Shown here piece after piece: positions 39,954-52,749 of a stretch of 64,000 nucleotides of DNA. Each line of letters opens with the position of its first letter. Position 1 is the stretch's first letter. Origin of the DNA: Spiroplasma tabanidicola (lineage in GTDB: Bacteria > Bacillota_I > Bacilli_A > Mycoplasmatales > Mycoplasmataceae). A model generated the notes under the pieces. That model was not told the DNA's origin, ran no database searches, and saw only the letters and a list, made by a program, of their open reading frames with translations. The translations under genes and the position numbers were made by a program. Location: the NCBI RefSeq assembly GCF_009730595.1, contig NZ_CP046276.1:1-64000 (forward strand), written 5' to 3'.

Positions 39954-41102
39954 ATGAAAAAATTAATAAGTTTTTTATTAACTTTTACATTAACGACTAA
40001 TTTATCTAGTTTAGTAGTCGCGTGTCCTAGTAAGTCTTTAGCTTTAGAAAGTATAACAAACAAAGAAATAGGGAGTTTTCAAGGAGAAGATAGTGTACCA
40101 TTGCTTAGTCAAATAATCGAGTTAGTTAATCAAAAAAATAAAGGTTTAGAACTAACAGAAGATGATGTTGTTTTTGGAAGTGAACCAACACAAACATCAG
40201 CAATCTTAAAGTCTGTTTTTAAATCGCTAAAATATACTGGACAAGTAGAAATTACTTATGAGTACTCAAGAAAAGTTTTCAATTATAATGAAAAAATTGA
40301 TTTGTCACAAATAGCAGGAAAAGATTTAATTTTAGAACCAAAAAACGAAACTTTTAAAGCGGCTCAGAAAGTTGCTGTAGAAAAAATTAAAACTATTTGT
40401 AAAGTTGATGTAGAAGAAAACATTGACTACATAATTAAAGAAAGCGATTTTATTGTAGCAACTCCTGGATTTGATGGTGTTTTAAGACTTACTTCTTTAG
40501 AGGATAGTAAACTTTTAATACCTAATAAAGTATTAGAATTTAAATTAGTTTTTGTAAAAGTTGATTTATCAGAAATACCAGAAGAATATAGAGATATAAC
40601 TCCTATAAATGTTTCAAAAGATGAAGTATATAAAGAAATATTTTCGGTAATTGAAAAAACATTAGGTGTAGGTTTATCACTTGATAATGGAGCTGCACAA
40701 TATTTTGAAAACGATTTACTTTATAATGATCCTCCAAAAGCTCCTAATATAAAAGGAAGTGTTATTTTATATACTTCAGATAAGGCTAGATATTTTATAG
40801 CAAACAGATATGTAAAGTTCACCATCAATTTTGTTAAAGGTGATCTATCTTCAATTAAAGGCAATGATTTAATAATTAAACCAAAAACAAATACATTAAA
40901 AGGTGCTGAAACAGAAGTAAAAGAAGTAATAAAAAATAAACTAGGAATATATGATGATGATCCTAATTTAGAAATTGAATTTTTTAAAGCATACTACGAT
41001 TATGATGGTCAATATAACATAAAAGCAAATTCAAACAGTATATGATTTGTTGCAAACTCATCTGCTAAATTTACTTTTAAATACGAATCAGAAAACAGTT
41101 AA
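39954..41102 (+). CDS. Modular lipoprotein
   Basis: A 382-residue lipoprotein with signal peptide MKKLISFLLTFTLTTNLSSL and lipid cysteine C24. The mature part has one 'A' module (EIGSFQGEDSVPLLSQIIEL ... YTGQVEITYEYSR) followed by three copies of a 'B'-type module beginning DL.L.P.NE.F..A or similar (near residues 120, 220 and 300). TGA at 41043 is Trp. Another lipoprotein follows after 25 bases, so they may be co-transcribed. Function unknown. Confidence 0.78.
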
Positions 41103-41127
41103 TTTTTATTTATATGAGGTAAGTATT

Positions 41128-41973
41128 ATGAAAAAGCTTATTTATATTTTATTATCTTTAAACATCGTTGTTAATGTTTGTTTTTTTAGTAGCGCTTGTT
41201 TACAATCTTTTAAAAAAATTGATCTTGATTCTATAGAAGAAAAAAGTTTAGGAAATTTCCAAGGTAGTGAAGAATTACCTTCCTTATTAGAATTAGTAAA
41301 TCAAATAAATCTGCAAAATGAATACCTTGAGTTAAGAACTTCATATGTTGAATTTGATGGAAATCCAACAGAAGTTGAGGCTAAAATTAAAGCTAAAAAA
41401 AGTTCAGCTTTATTTCAAGGAAGTACAAACTTTTATTATGAATATAAAAAACAAGATATAGTTCCAGATACTAAACTGGAGGATATAATCAAGGAAACAA
41501 ATTTAGGTTATATAAAAACTGATAATAATATGCCAAATAAAAAAGAACTTTTAAATTCTATAAAAAAGAAAAATATGTTATCGGCTAGGTTTTTAACCGA
41601 GGAAGACTTTGATATAGATGAAGGTCAAACAGATACATATGCCAAAATAAATGCTAAAGGGATAACCTTTAAAGGTAGTATAGAATTGACTTATTCTTGC
41701 GGCACAGAAGATTTAAAAGAAAAATTATCAGATGTCATTAAAATAACAGATTTAGGAGATTATCAAGCATCAGAAGAGAAGCCTAAACCAGATTTAGATT
41801 GAATTTATAAAAAAATTTTAGAAAAAAATCCTGATACTACAAAATATTTAAATAAACAAGATATTAAAGTAAAAAATGAAGTAAATGATGACGGAGTAGA
41901 CATAGTTGGAACTGATGAAAATTATACAGGTACTGTTCATATAACTTTTAAAATCATAAATGAAGAAGTTTAA
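41128..41973 (+). CDS. Modular lipoprotein
   Basis: A 281-residue lipoprotein; signal peptide MKKLIYILLSLNIVVN, lipid cysteine C24 (SSAC). Three tandem 'A' modules are visible, each with a start like LGNFQGSEELPSLLELVNQI and an end like FQGSTNFYYEYKK, FKGSIELTYSCG or YTGTVHITFKI. TGA at 41800 is Trp. Start ATG follows TGAGGT. Function unknown. Confidence 0.78.
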
Positions 41974-42040
41974 TAAAATTTGCATTTTTTATATATTGTA
42001 AAAAACAAATATAATATAAAAAGATAATAAAGGAGTTTTT

Positions 42041-42739
42041 ATGAAATATGATAGTAAATTTGTAAGGCACAAAACTAATAGTTCATTAAAACAAATAAAA
42101 AATTATATTAACAAAAATTTATTAAAAAAAGATATAATTAATGAAAAATTAGAGATGGATGATGAAGGATTAATTATTTTATACAAAATAAAATTTTTAA
42201 AAGAAATTGGTTTCACATTAGATGAAACAAGAATTATTTTAGACAATTTAAAAGAAATAGAGCTTTTAAAAATGTTTAAATATTTTATTTTAAAAGAAAA
42301 AAACTTATTAAATGATTTTGAAAAAAACTTAGTGGCTTTTTCAGAAAATAAAAAGTTAGAAATCAATAGAAATACTTTTGGTTATTTTGAGTCTGAAACC
42401 TTAGCCAAAGGAGTCATGTTTGATCTTTATAATTATAGAATTGAATGATATAAAAATGAAACATTTAAAAAAGAATTAAAAGTAATAAGAAAAAATATAT
42501 TTACAAGTTTTTCTGATTATATAAAAAATAAACATTTAGAAAATCTTTATCTGTACTTTGAAAGTCTTAATGTTTTTTTAAAAACATATATTAAGGATTA
42601 TTCTAAATTACATTTTTTTTGCATGATTAAGTGATGAACTGCAGAACCTAGATATGTAAAACAAATAAAAAATAAACTAAATTATAATTATGGACCTGAC
42701 TTATTTAATCAAGCTGTAATTTGAATTACAAAATTTTAA
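42041..42739 (+). CDS. MerR-like transcriptional regulator
   Basis: A 232-residue protein. Residues about 45-75 (DDEGLIILYKIKFLKEIGFT, then LDETRIIL) match the second half of the MerR DNA-binding domain (LxxIxxLKEIGFxLxEI). The first helix-turn-helix is weaker. TGA codons encode Trp in the C-terminal half. It lies immediately upstream of the PTS/beta-glucosidase genes with its own terminator, so it may regulate them; ligand unknown. Confidence 0.65.
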
Positions 42740-42767
42740 AAGTGCTAACCCTAGGTTAGTACTTTTT
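42738..42767 (+). terminator. Strong terminator after the MerR-like gene
   Basis: AGTGCTAACC (42741-42750) pairs with GGTTAGTACT (42754-42763) with one mismatch around CTA, followed by TTTT. Confidence 0.85.
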
Positions 42768-42824
42768 GTTTATTGTAGGAATAATTAAAAAAAGGTTTAA
42801 TTAAATACATAAGGAGGAAAAGAA

Positions 42825-45371
42825 ATGGAGTTAAAAATTTATGCACCATGTAATGGATCTACAACAAAATTAGAAGACTTAAAAGATGGAGTCTTTTCAG
42901 AAAAACTACTTGGTGATGGTATAGTTTTTTATCCTGAAGAAAGTATGTTTTATTCACCTTTAGAAAAAGGAACTTTATTACAAGTGTTTGATACTAAACA
43001 CGCATACTTTTTTAAAAGCACTAATTTTGAAAATGCTATATTAATGCATATAGGATTAGATACAGTGAAATTAAAAGGTAAACCGTTCGAACTACTTTCT
43101 AAAGAAAAAAAAAATGTAAATAAAAAATCATCTATAGTTAAAGTTGATTTAGAGTATATAAAAAAAGAAAATATAAGTATTGCAACACCAATTACTATTA
43201 GTGGTGAATATCAATATGAATTAAAAGATTTAAATATAGGAGAAGTAAAAAAAGGTGATCTTTTATATACCATTGTTTTTGAAAAAACAAATGTAGAAGA
43301 AATAAAAAATAATGCAACTTCTATTGTTGAATTTAAATCAAAATACTTACTAGCTGCAGAACAGTTTTTAGTAGATATTGGTGGAGAATCAAACTACAAA
43401 GATGTTTATAATTGTATGACTAGACTTCGTTTTTCAATTATTGATAAAGCAAAAGTTGATACAAAAAATATATCAAAAAATAAACTTGTAAAAGGAGTTG
43501 TATGAAATGGACTTGAACTTCAAATCATAATTGGAGGAGAGTGTTATAAAGTTAAAGATGAAATTTTGAACTTAAAAAATAAAGTTTCAAACATAGTTGT
43601 ATCAAAAGACAAAATATTAAAACCACCTTTATCAAGAAGAATGCTTGGAGTTGTGACCGGGATAATGGCACCAAACGTTCCTATAATTTTAGCATCAGGA
43701 ATTTTATCAGCACTTTATGCCTTGCTTGCAGCAACAAAAGCTATTGATACTTCTAATGATGCGAATATGTTTTCAACAATTATGAAAATTTTAAGTAAAA
43801 CAGGACTATTGTTAGTCGGAATTTTCTTTTGTATGAACACAATTAAATATTTAGGTGGAAACATTTTACTAGGAGCCTTATTAGGCCTAATATTAGTTTC
43901 AAGATTTTATTTTCAAACAGGAACATCAGATTCGGATTTATATAAATTTGGAACTTATATTCAAGATAAAAATTATCATATTTCTGGATGATATTTATTT
44001 AGTATTGGAGATTTTCCAGTAGCAGTTAAATCTTATGAAGGTTCAATCTTACCATTTATCTTTGTAGGGTTCTTAGGATTTTATGTTGATAAATGAATTA
44101 AAACATGAATGCCTTCAACAATTGATGTTGTATTTAGATATCCTTTAGTAATTATTATTACTATTGTTCCAACATTATTTGGGTTAGGACCAATTTTATC
44201 CTTAATTGAAATTGGAGTTGCCAAAGCAATTGGGTTTATTGAAAAATGACCAATTGGATTAGGAGTTGGAATCTTTGCTTTAATAATTCAACCTCTTGTT
44301 ATTATGGGAGTTCACGTTGCGGTTTATGTAACTTTACAAGTTCCTTTATTGTCAGGAGACCCAACAGCTGCTAGTTTAATCTTACCTGGAGGTCAAGCAG
44401 CGGTTTGAGGACAAATTGGTGCTGCAATTGGAGTATTAATCATGACAAAAAACTGAAATTTTAAATCCGTCATACTTGGTACACTTCCAAGTGCAGCATT
44501 TGGTATAACAGAAACAATTCTTTATGGTGTTAACATTCCAAAAGGAAGACCATTTGCAATTGGTTGTGTTGCTGGTGCAGTTGGTGGAATTGTAATGGGT
44601 TCACTTGGTGCAAAACTTAGAAGACTTGTTGGAGATGGAATTTTATATCCAATGGGATTAGATGGATTAGATCAATTATGATTTGTAATTGGATCTCTAG
44701 TAAGTTTAATAACAGCAATTTTATTAACAGTATTCTTATATAGAGAAAGAATTGATGAAAAAAGATATGCAATTAAAATATCTTCAAAAGTAAAAAGATT
44801 TATTACAAATATTTTTGTAGATGCAAAAAATAAATATAATAAAAATCTTGACAGTTTAAATAAAGAGTTTATAAGTTGTAAAAAAGAATTTAATGATTAT
44901 GAAAAATACTTACAAAAAATTACAAAAATAGAAAATAGACTTTTAAAACTAGAGCAAAAAGAAGAAATAAAAAGAAAAAAACTTTTTGAAGCTATTAAAA
45001 GACTTGAATCAAAAACATCACAATCTTCAATTGATAAAAAAAATGATTTAATTAGTTTGTATAATCAATTTTCATTAGAAAAAGAAAAACTAAAACTAAA
45101 TTTAGAAAAACAAGAAATAACAAATACAAATAAACTTGTAATAAAAACTTATCAAGAAAAAATAAAAGACTTAGATAGTAAAGTAGCAAACACAATTAGT
45201 ATTTTAGAAAAAGAAACTAATCTTCAATATTTAAATAATTTTAAAAACGGATATTGAAATGCAACTCATACAGTTGATATTTCATATGGTTATGAAGATA
45301 TGAGATTATATGGATTTAGTAAAAGTGAAAAAAAAGAAATAAAAAATTTAAAACTGCAAGGAGTTAAATAA
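42825..45371 (+). CDS. PTS EIIA-EIIB-EIIC sugar permease with C-terminal coiled coil
   Basis: Transports and phosphorylates a beta-glucoside or related sugar. Of 848 residues, 1-95 form a Glc-family EIIA (His59 in KHA and active His75 in LMHIGLDTV). Residues 170-245 form EIIB (phosphorylated Cys197 in NCMTRLRF), and about 270-637 form the EIIC membrane domain. Residues about 640-815 are a Lys/Glu-rich coiled coil not expected in PTS permeases. The EIIA-first order is also unusual. AAGGAGG precedes ATG 42825. The next gene begins one base after the stop. Confidence 0.85.
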
Positions 45372-45372
45372 T

Positions 45373-46842
<1,470 letters not shown>

Positions 46843-46845
46843 TTT

Positions 46846-46878
46846 AAAGTATTGTGTTGATGCACAATACTTTTTTTG
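46846..46878 (+). terminator. Terminator after the beta-glucosidase gene
   Basis: AAAGTATTGTG (46846-46856) pairs with CACAATACTTT (46863-46873), followed by a T-run. Confidence 0.85.
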
Positions 46879-46939
46879 TTATTAAGTATATTTGCTTTAT
46901 AATTTAAATAGTTGAAAAACTAAGAACGGGAGAAATATT

Positions 46940-47581
46940 ATGAAAAAATTATTAAGTATATTAGGAGCTGTTGGATTAAGTGCAGCAGGATCAAGTGTTG
47001 CAATATCATGCAACTTTAAAGGAGCAAAACCACCAGGTTTTGATATTAATAGAAATATAAAGTTGCAGTATGGAGAAGAAAAAGTTTTTAATTTGACACT
47101 TAAGGAAAAAGAACCAAAAAAAGATACACCAATAATAGTTGAATCAAGCGATATTAAAATTGTATCTGTCATTTCAAATATAGATAAAGATACAGAAGGA
47201 ACTGGAAAGTTTAGTATTACATTAAAAGCAATATCTTCAGGTGATGCTAATATAACAATTAAATATGGTGAAATTTATGAAGATACAATTTCTGTTAAGG
47301 TTGGCTTAAAAGATAAAATAGATTTATCAACAATAGAAAATAAAGATTTAGGAAAATGAAGCGGTTCAAGAGATTATCCATCAGATATAGAAATCGTAGA
47401 AAAACTTAACAAAGTAAATCTAAATTTAAATCTAGACTATCAAGAAGTAGAAATTAGTGCAATTGTAGGAAAAGATAAAAAATTAACTTCTTTAATTACG
47501 GCTTTAGAAACATCGATTAATTTTAAAGGTAATGTGACTGTAACTTATGAATATAGCAAAAATGATAAAGAGGAAAAATAA
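46940..47581 (+). CDS. Modular lipoprotein
   Basis: A 213-residue lipoprotein; signal peptide MKKLLSILGAVGLSAAGSSV, lipid cysteine C24. It combines an Ig-like 'C' module (KVFNLTL ... SGDANITIKYGEIYEDTISV, residues about 40-125) with an 'A' module (DLGKWSGSRDYPSDIEIVEK ... FKGNVTVTYEYSK). TGA at 47357 is Trp. Ends in a strong terminator. Confidence 0.78.
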
Positions 47582-47582
47582 G

Positions 47583-47620
47583 AAAAAACTTATTCTAGAA
47601 ATTTAGAATAAGTTTTTATT
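47583..47620 (+). terminator. Terminator after the 46.9-kb lipoprotein
   Basis: AACTTATTCTA (47587-47597) pairs with TAGAATAAGTT (47604-47614), then a T-run. The same stem arms occur in the terminator at 52.75 kb. Confidence 0.85.
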
Positions 47621-47627
47621 TGAAAAT

Positions 47628-48525
47628 ATGAAAAAATTATTAAGTATATTAGGAACAGTAGGAATGATTTCACAGCTTCAAGTGCTGTTGTTGCATGTCC
47701 TAAAAAAACTACTCAAGCGTGATCTTTTAAAGGGGACTTTAAATCTGAAATTTTAATTAAAGAAGGAGAAGTTAAAGAATTAAGCATAGAAGTTGTTAGT
47801 CCAAAAAAAAATGCTGACATAAAAGTAGAAACAAAAAATACAAATGGTGTTGAAGCAAAAGTTATATTTGCTAAAGATGAAAACGGAGATGGTAAAATTC
47901 AATTAGTTTTAACAGGATTAAAAGCAAAAGAAACTGCAGAAGTTACTTTAACATATGGAAAAACAGTTGATGTAATTAATGTAACAGTTGCAGAAAAAAC
48001 TAATCAAGTAGCTCTTGATCTCTCTACTTTTACACAAGAAGAAAAAACTATTTATGTTAAACCTATAAATGAAACAAATGCAACTCAAGAAGATATAAAA
48101 TTAATTAACAATAAGTTTAATACTAGCTTAGCAAAAGAAGAGTTTAAATTTACTTATATTCATAGTGAAAATGAAAGTGAAAAAACTTTAAAAGTTGAAC
48201 CAGGAGAAGGTAAAACTTCATCCAAAGGATCAGTAACATTCTCATTTAAAGAAGGAAGTAAAATGCATTTAAACTCTTCTTTTGATTAACAAAAATTGAT
48301 GTTAAAGATGCCAAACAAGACACAGCTGAAGTAGGTATGTTAAGTGCTATTAATCAAGCATATAAGTTATTTCAAAATAAAGAAGGAGAAATAATAAAAA
48401 ATGAATTTGTGTTTTCAGAATTTAAAGCTCCAACAAGTAGCGCTGAAGGATCAATTACAGTTACTGCAAAATTATCTAGTGCTCGTGTTGAGGGACATGT
48501 AGTTTTTGTTTTAAAGCTGGTTTAA
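47628..48525 (+). pseudogene. Frameshifted modular lipoprotein gene
   Basis: The start MKKLLSILGTVGM matches the family signal peptide, but near 47671 one base appears to be missing. The lipobox continues in another frame (ASSAVVACPKK), followed by a 'C' module (about 47710-47990) and the start of a 'B' module. A TAA stop at 48287 ends this frame. The last part (QAYKLFQNKEGEIIKNEF ... VEGHVVFVLK) continues in a third frame to 48525. Two shifts make it a likely pseudogene or an off-state. Confidence 0.75.
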
Positions 48526-48536
48526 AAAAACAATAT

Positions 48537-48574
48537 AATCATTTATTTAATATATAAATAAATGATTTTTTTTA
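48537..48574 (+). terminator. Terminator after the 47.6-kb pseudogene
   Basis: AATCATTTATTT (48537-48548) pairs with AAATAAATGATT, followed by a long T-run. Confidence 0.8.
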
Positions 48575-48636
48575 TAACTAAAAACTTATAGATTTTTAAA
48601 TATAATAAGATTTATTTTGAAATATTTTATTAATGT

Positions 48637-48699
48637 GTCTCACTTTTTAACATTTTTGTCTCACTTTTTAACATTTTTGTCTCATTTTTTAATAAACAT
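48637..48699 (+). repeat. Three 21-base direct repeats upstream of the ATPase/protease pair
   Basis: GTCTCACTTTTTAAC plus CATTTTT-type sequence is repeated exactly at 48637-48657 and 48658-48678, and imperfectly at 48679-48699. TATAAT at 48701-48706 follows directly, so the repeats lie over the -35 region and upstream. This is the layout of an operator or activator array. They end 23 bases before the ATPase start. Confidence 0.75.
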
Positions 48700-48721
48700 A
48701 TATAATTAAATTGGTGATAAA

Positions 48722-49747
48722 ATGAAAGCGCAAATACATTTAAAGGACTTAATAAATATTATAGAAAAGGTTCGTAATAATATAGATAAAGAAACAATAA
48801 GTATTTTAAAAAGTTTGAGTAAAGATATATCAAATCAAGGTTATAGTAAAGAAGCTTCTTATATTTTAGACCTTATGGGAATAGACTCAGTAACTTTTGC
48901 AAATAAAGATGTCTTATTTGGCAATGATAAAAATTTTGAATTATTAACTTTAGAAAATAATTATAAGGATTTTTTAATAAATGATAATGATGTCACTTAT
49001 TTTAGACTAAAAAAGATTTTAGAAAATGAAAAGGTTTTATATAAATTTAATGGTATTAAATTAATCATAGAAGGTAGACCAGGCTCAGGGAAAACAAGTT
49101 TGATAAAAAATCTAGCAAAATCATTAGAAAAAAAACTTTATTCTGTAAGTGCAGCAAAAATAGTTTCTTCTAAACTTGGTGAAACACAAAAAAATATAGA
49201 AACATTATTTCAAGAGATAAATCAATGTAATGATGCAATTATATTATTTGATGAGTTCGATTCTTTAATTGGTTCAAGAGACAGAAACATAAATGATGAA
49301 TATCACAGAATGATAGGAGTATTTAATAATTGTGTCGATAATTTAAAACCTGGTTTAATATTTGTGGCTATAACAAATAAACAAAATTTTATAGATGAAT
49401 CTACTATTAGAAGATTTAATATGAAAATCACAATGAATAATATTGATATAGCAAAATTGATGTTATTGCTACAAGATAAGTCGAAGGGTTTAGAAATTAA
49501 TTTTAATGAAAAGTTAATTGAAAAAATATTTTCTACATTCATTGATGAAATAAATTATTCTTTCCCTGAAGAAATTATTTTAAATGCAATTCTTTATGAA
49601 CAGGAAGTTGAACAAGCAGCAATAAAATTATTAAATATTGATGAAAATCAGTTACTAGAAAAAGGTTTTTCATTAAGGGATTTACAAACTATAACAGGCA
49701 TGAGTCGATCCACACTTCAAAGAATGTATTCGAAGGAGACTGGTTAA
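48722..49747 (+). CDS. AAA ATPase, IetA-like partner of a subtilase
   Basis: A 341-residue AAA ATPase with Walker A GRPGSGKT (118-125), Walker B ILFDEFD (174-180), sensor Asn219 in VAITN, and candidate arginine fingers R230/R231. The C-terminus (about 315-336, FSLRDLQTITGMSRSTLQRM) resembles a helix-turn-helix. It is 3 bases upstream of a subtilisin-like protease gene. AAA ATPase plus S8 protease is the arrangement of IetAS (plasmid toxin-antitoxin, also reported as an anti-phage system), where the ATPase is the antidote. Start ATG 48722 follows GGTGAT. Confidence 0.8.
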   Translation: MKAQIHLKDLINIIEKVRNNIDKETISILKSLSKDISNQGYSKEASYILDLMGIDSVTFANKDVLFGNDKNFELLTLENNYKDFLINDNDVTYFRLKKILENEKVLYKFNGIKLIIEGRPGSGKTSLIKNLAKSLEKKLYSVSAAKIVSSKLGETQKNIETLFQEINQCNDAIILFDEFDSLIGSRDRNINDEYHRMIGVFNNCVDNLKPGLIFVAITNKQNFIDESTIRRFNMKITMNNIDIAKLMLLLQDKSKGLEINFNEKLIEKIFSTFIDEINYSFPEEIILNAILYEQEVEQAAIKLLNIDENQLLEKGFSLRDLQTITGMSRSTLQRMYSKETG

Positions 49748-49750
49748 GAA

Positions 49751-51952
49751 ATGGCAAATATATATAAAATCAAGGAACCTTCAACTGAATTACAAACAAA
49801 TGGTAGAGATACAATTAATTACGCTAAATGAACTTTTGATATAAGAAAAAAGGTAGATGAAATTATATCAACTTTAGAAAAAATGATAGTTATCTTTGAT
49901 AATTACAAAATCTTTCAAATTATGCCCATTTCTGTTACTTACAATAAAATTGTACCTAAAACTTCCAGAATAAAGCATATGTTTTTAATGGGAAATAACC
50001 CAAAGCAGATTAGTGCAGAATATTTATCTGATGGAAAAAAAGTTTCTAAAATAAGATTAATTTATGGATGTGATAAAAAAGCATTATTATTTACATTAGA
50101 AAAACTCAAAAACATATCAAACAATTTATCTAAATGTAATTTTGAAATAGAGTTTAATAAAAAATTAGAAAATAAAAAAATAAAAACTATATCAAGTGAA
50201 TCTTATAATAAGTCAATAAATAGTTGGATAAAATTAAACTATAAAGAACTTAAAAATAAAGATCTTTGAATAATTAATGACTTGATTTATATTGAAAAAA
50301 TAGAAATAAAAAAATATGCAAAAATAGACAAACCACAAATTTTTTCTTTTTTAAATATTAAAAAAGTTGAAGAAATAAAAACTCTTTTAGAAAAAGAAGG
50401 AGTTAACTTTAATTTTGATTCATACATTGGGTCTGAATTCTGAAATTTAGATATTGAAACAACCAATAAAATTATTGAATTATATCCATTTTTGTTTTCT
50501 TTTATGACAAGCGATGATGAAATAGAAATTTTAGATAAAGAATTAGAACAAGAATTGAAAAAAGACTTAGAAAAGAAAAATAAATTGAAATTTAATAATA
50601 CAATAATTGGAGTTTTTGATTCTGCTGTAAAGCTTCCAGGGTATTTAAACGTAGTAGAATCACATGAAAATTTATTACCAATTAATAAAAATAGAGATTT
50701 TGAACATGGTACAGAAGTTATTTCGGTATTAGCATGTAATGATTTAATAAATAAAAATAAAGATAATTTAGGATGTTTCAAAATAAAACTATTTGAGGTT
50801 TTACCGCAAGGAAAAATATTGACTTCTTATTTAATGAGACAAATAGAGTTAGCTGTTAAAAAAAATTATAAATCAATAAAAGTGTGAAATATATCAATAG
50901 GTTGCTATAAAAATGGTAATAAAGTATCGATTTTTGGTAAACTCCTTGATGTATTACAGTATAAATATGATGTTCAATTTATTGTATCAGCAGGTAACGA
51001 GAAAGCTAATAATTTAACTTCTCCTGGTGATTCTTTATCTTCTATTTCTGTAGGAAGTGTTTATAAAAATTACAATGGGGAAACTAATATATGTGAATAC
51101 TCTGGGTCATCTAAAATCTTTGGTTTTTATAACAAGCCTAATACATATGAGTATGGAAATAATAATAAACAAGTAGATTGAGATAAAAATTATTTATATA
51201 CTTTAAATTCAAAAGAAAAAATTTGCATTAGTGATGGAACTTCTTTTACAACTCCATTGGTTACAAGAAAATATGCTTATTTATTGGAAAAATTTAAATT
51301 ACAAACATATACTACAAGAGCGTTAATTAATTATTTAGCTAAAATTGATAAAAATAACATATCTAATTTAGATGTTTTAAAAAACAAAGATGAAATTTTT
51401 TTATTTATTGAAGGTTCAATAAAACAAAAAAGTAAAAAGGAAATTACTATTAAATTACCTAAAAGCAATAATAAAACGGAGTTTGCAATATCGTACTCAT
51501 TGTCTTATAATGTGCCAAATCAATTGACACTTGGTGATGAATATTGTTCTTCTGATATTGCATTTAGAATTGCAGAAACAGTTGATAATAAAAGATCTAA
51601 TATAGTAAAACTAAAAAAAGATAAGGATAGTATTGATGGTGTTTCTGCTAATGAAGATTACCTAAGAAAACATTTTGGAAAATATAATCCAAATAGAGTT
51701 ATATTGGACTCAGACTTTTTAGAAAATAATAAAAAAACAACAAAAAATATAACAAATGTTTTCTCTTTTGTAGTACAAAGAGTAGATTTAATTGATAATA
51801 TTTTTCCTGAAATTAAATATGGAATTGTAGTTCATTTAAAACCACTTGTTGAAAAGTGCTTATCTGATTTTGCGATGAATAATAGAGAATTAATTATAGA
51901 AAACCTTAGCAATGTTTTTGAAAGTGAAGAGATAGAACTAGATGTGATTTAA
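49751..51952 (+). CDS. Subtilisin-like serine protease, IetS-like
   Basis: A 733-residue cytoplasmic-looking S8 protease without signal peptide. The catalytic triad is complete: Asp290 (GVFDSA), His319 (EHGTEV) and Ser498 (SDGTSFTTP), with oxyanion Asn416 (SAGNE). The first 280 residues are an unrecognised N-terminal domain ending in an acidic/Lys helix; about 200 residues follow the Ser. TGA codons (49829, 50267, 50441, 50885, 51179) are Trp. Pairing with the upstream AAA ATPase matches the IetAS architecture. Function as toxin or anti-phage effector is inferred. Confidence 0.82.
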
Positions 51953-52023
51953 AAAAATGCTTTTAATATCTTTAACAAAACCATTTTATATATTTTTAAA
52001 TAACTTTAAAATTCCTATATTAA

Positions 52024-52052
52024 TAAACTCTTAATAAACTTAAGAGTTTTTT
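52024..52052 (+). terminator. Terminator after the protease gene
   Basis: AAACTCTTAA (52025-52034) pairs with TTAAGAGTTT (52040-52049), followed by T-run. Confidence 0.8.
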
Positions 52053-52100
52053 ACACATATAAGTGTTATTATATTTTTAAGATTTTTAAAGGAGGCAGTT

Positions 52101-52733
52101 ATGAAAAAATTAATTAGCATGTTATCAACATTATTTTTAACAACTACATCTGTGTTATCAATAAATGCATGTACAGGAGATAAGAACAGCTCTAGTTCAA
52201 GTAATGAAAATAATCAACAAGTCGATAAAAAAGTTGATTTAAATGATATTCCTGTAAAAATACTAAAACATCTATCCAATAGTTTAGAAGATGCAAAAGC
52301 AGAAGCAGTAGCAATACTAAAAAATTATAATAGTTCATTAAAAGAGGGAGAAGATTATAATTTTGATAAGAGTTATTTTAGTAGATCAACACCTTTATAT
52401 TCTGGTTGATTAAAAGTGGTTTCATTAGAAAAAAGTAAAATTATAAAAGGATATATAATATTTGCTTTAGAATATGTTGATGATAGAATAAGTGTTAATA
52501 AACTATCAATCCCAAATAACTCAACAGCATACAATGAAGAAGCTTGAAAAAGTATTGTAACAAACGCTTTATTAGAACTTAATACCAATGTCAAAGAAAA
52601 TATCGATTATACATTTTCGGATATAGAAGAAATAGATATATATGGTCGTTTTTTATCAGGACATGTTTATGCAACTAGAAATAGTATTTATTTAAAAGGC
52701 GAAACTTATCAAATAAATATAAAAAAATATTAG
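52101..52733 (+). CDS. Lipoprotein with 'B'-type modules
   Basis: A 210-residue lipoprotein; signal peptide MKKLISMLSTLFLTTTSVLS, lipid cysteine C24. After a Ser/Asn-rich linker come two related segments, each with an Ala-rich helix then ..ED/IDY.F... (EDAKAEAVAILKNY ... and EEAWKSIVTNALLEL ...), as in the family 'B' module. TGA at 52407 and 52545 are Trp. AAAGGAGG precedes the start. Confidence 0.75.
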
Positions 52734-52749
52734 TCTAGATTAAAATTAC

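Noticed and set aside
48637-48699. CRISPR-like array
   Set aside because: The repeats are contiguous with no spacers, there are only three, and no cas genes are present.
50287-50781. Minus-strand 164-codon frame inside the protease gene
   Set aside because: It is a shadow of the plus-strand gene, whose catalytic motifs are clear.
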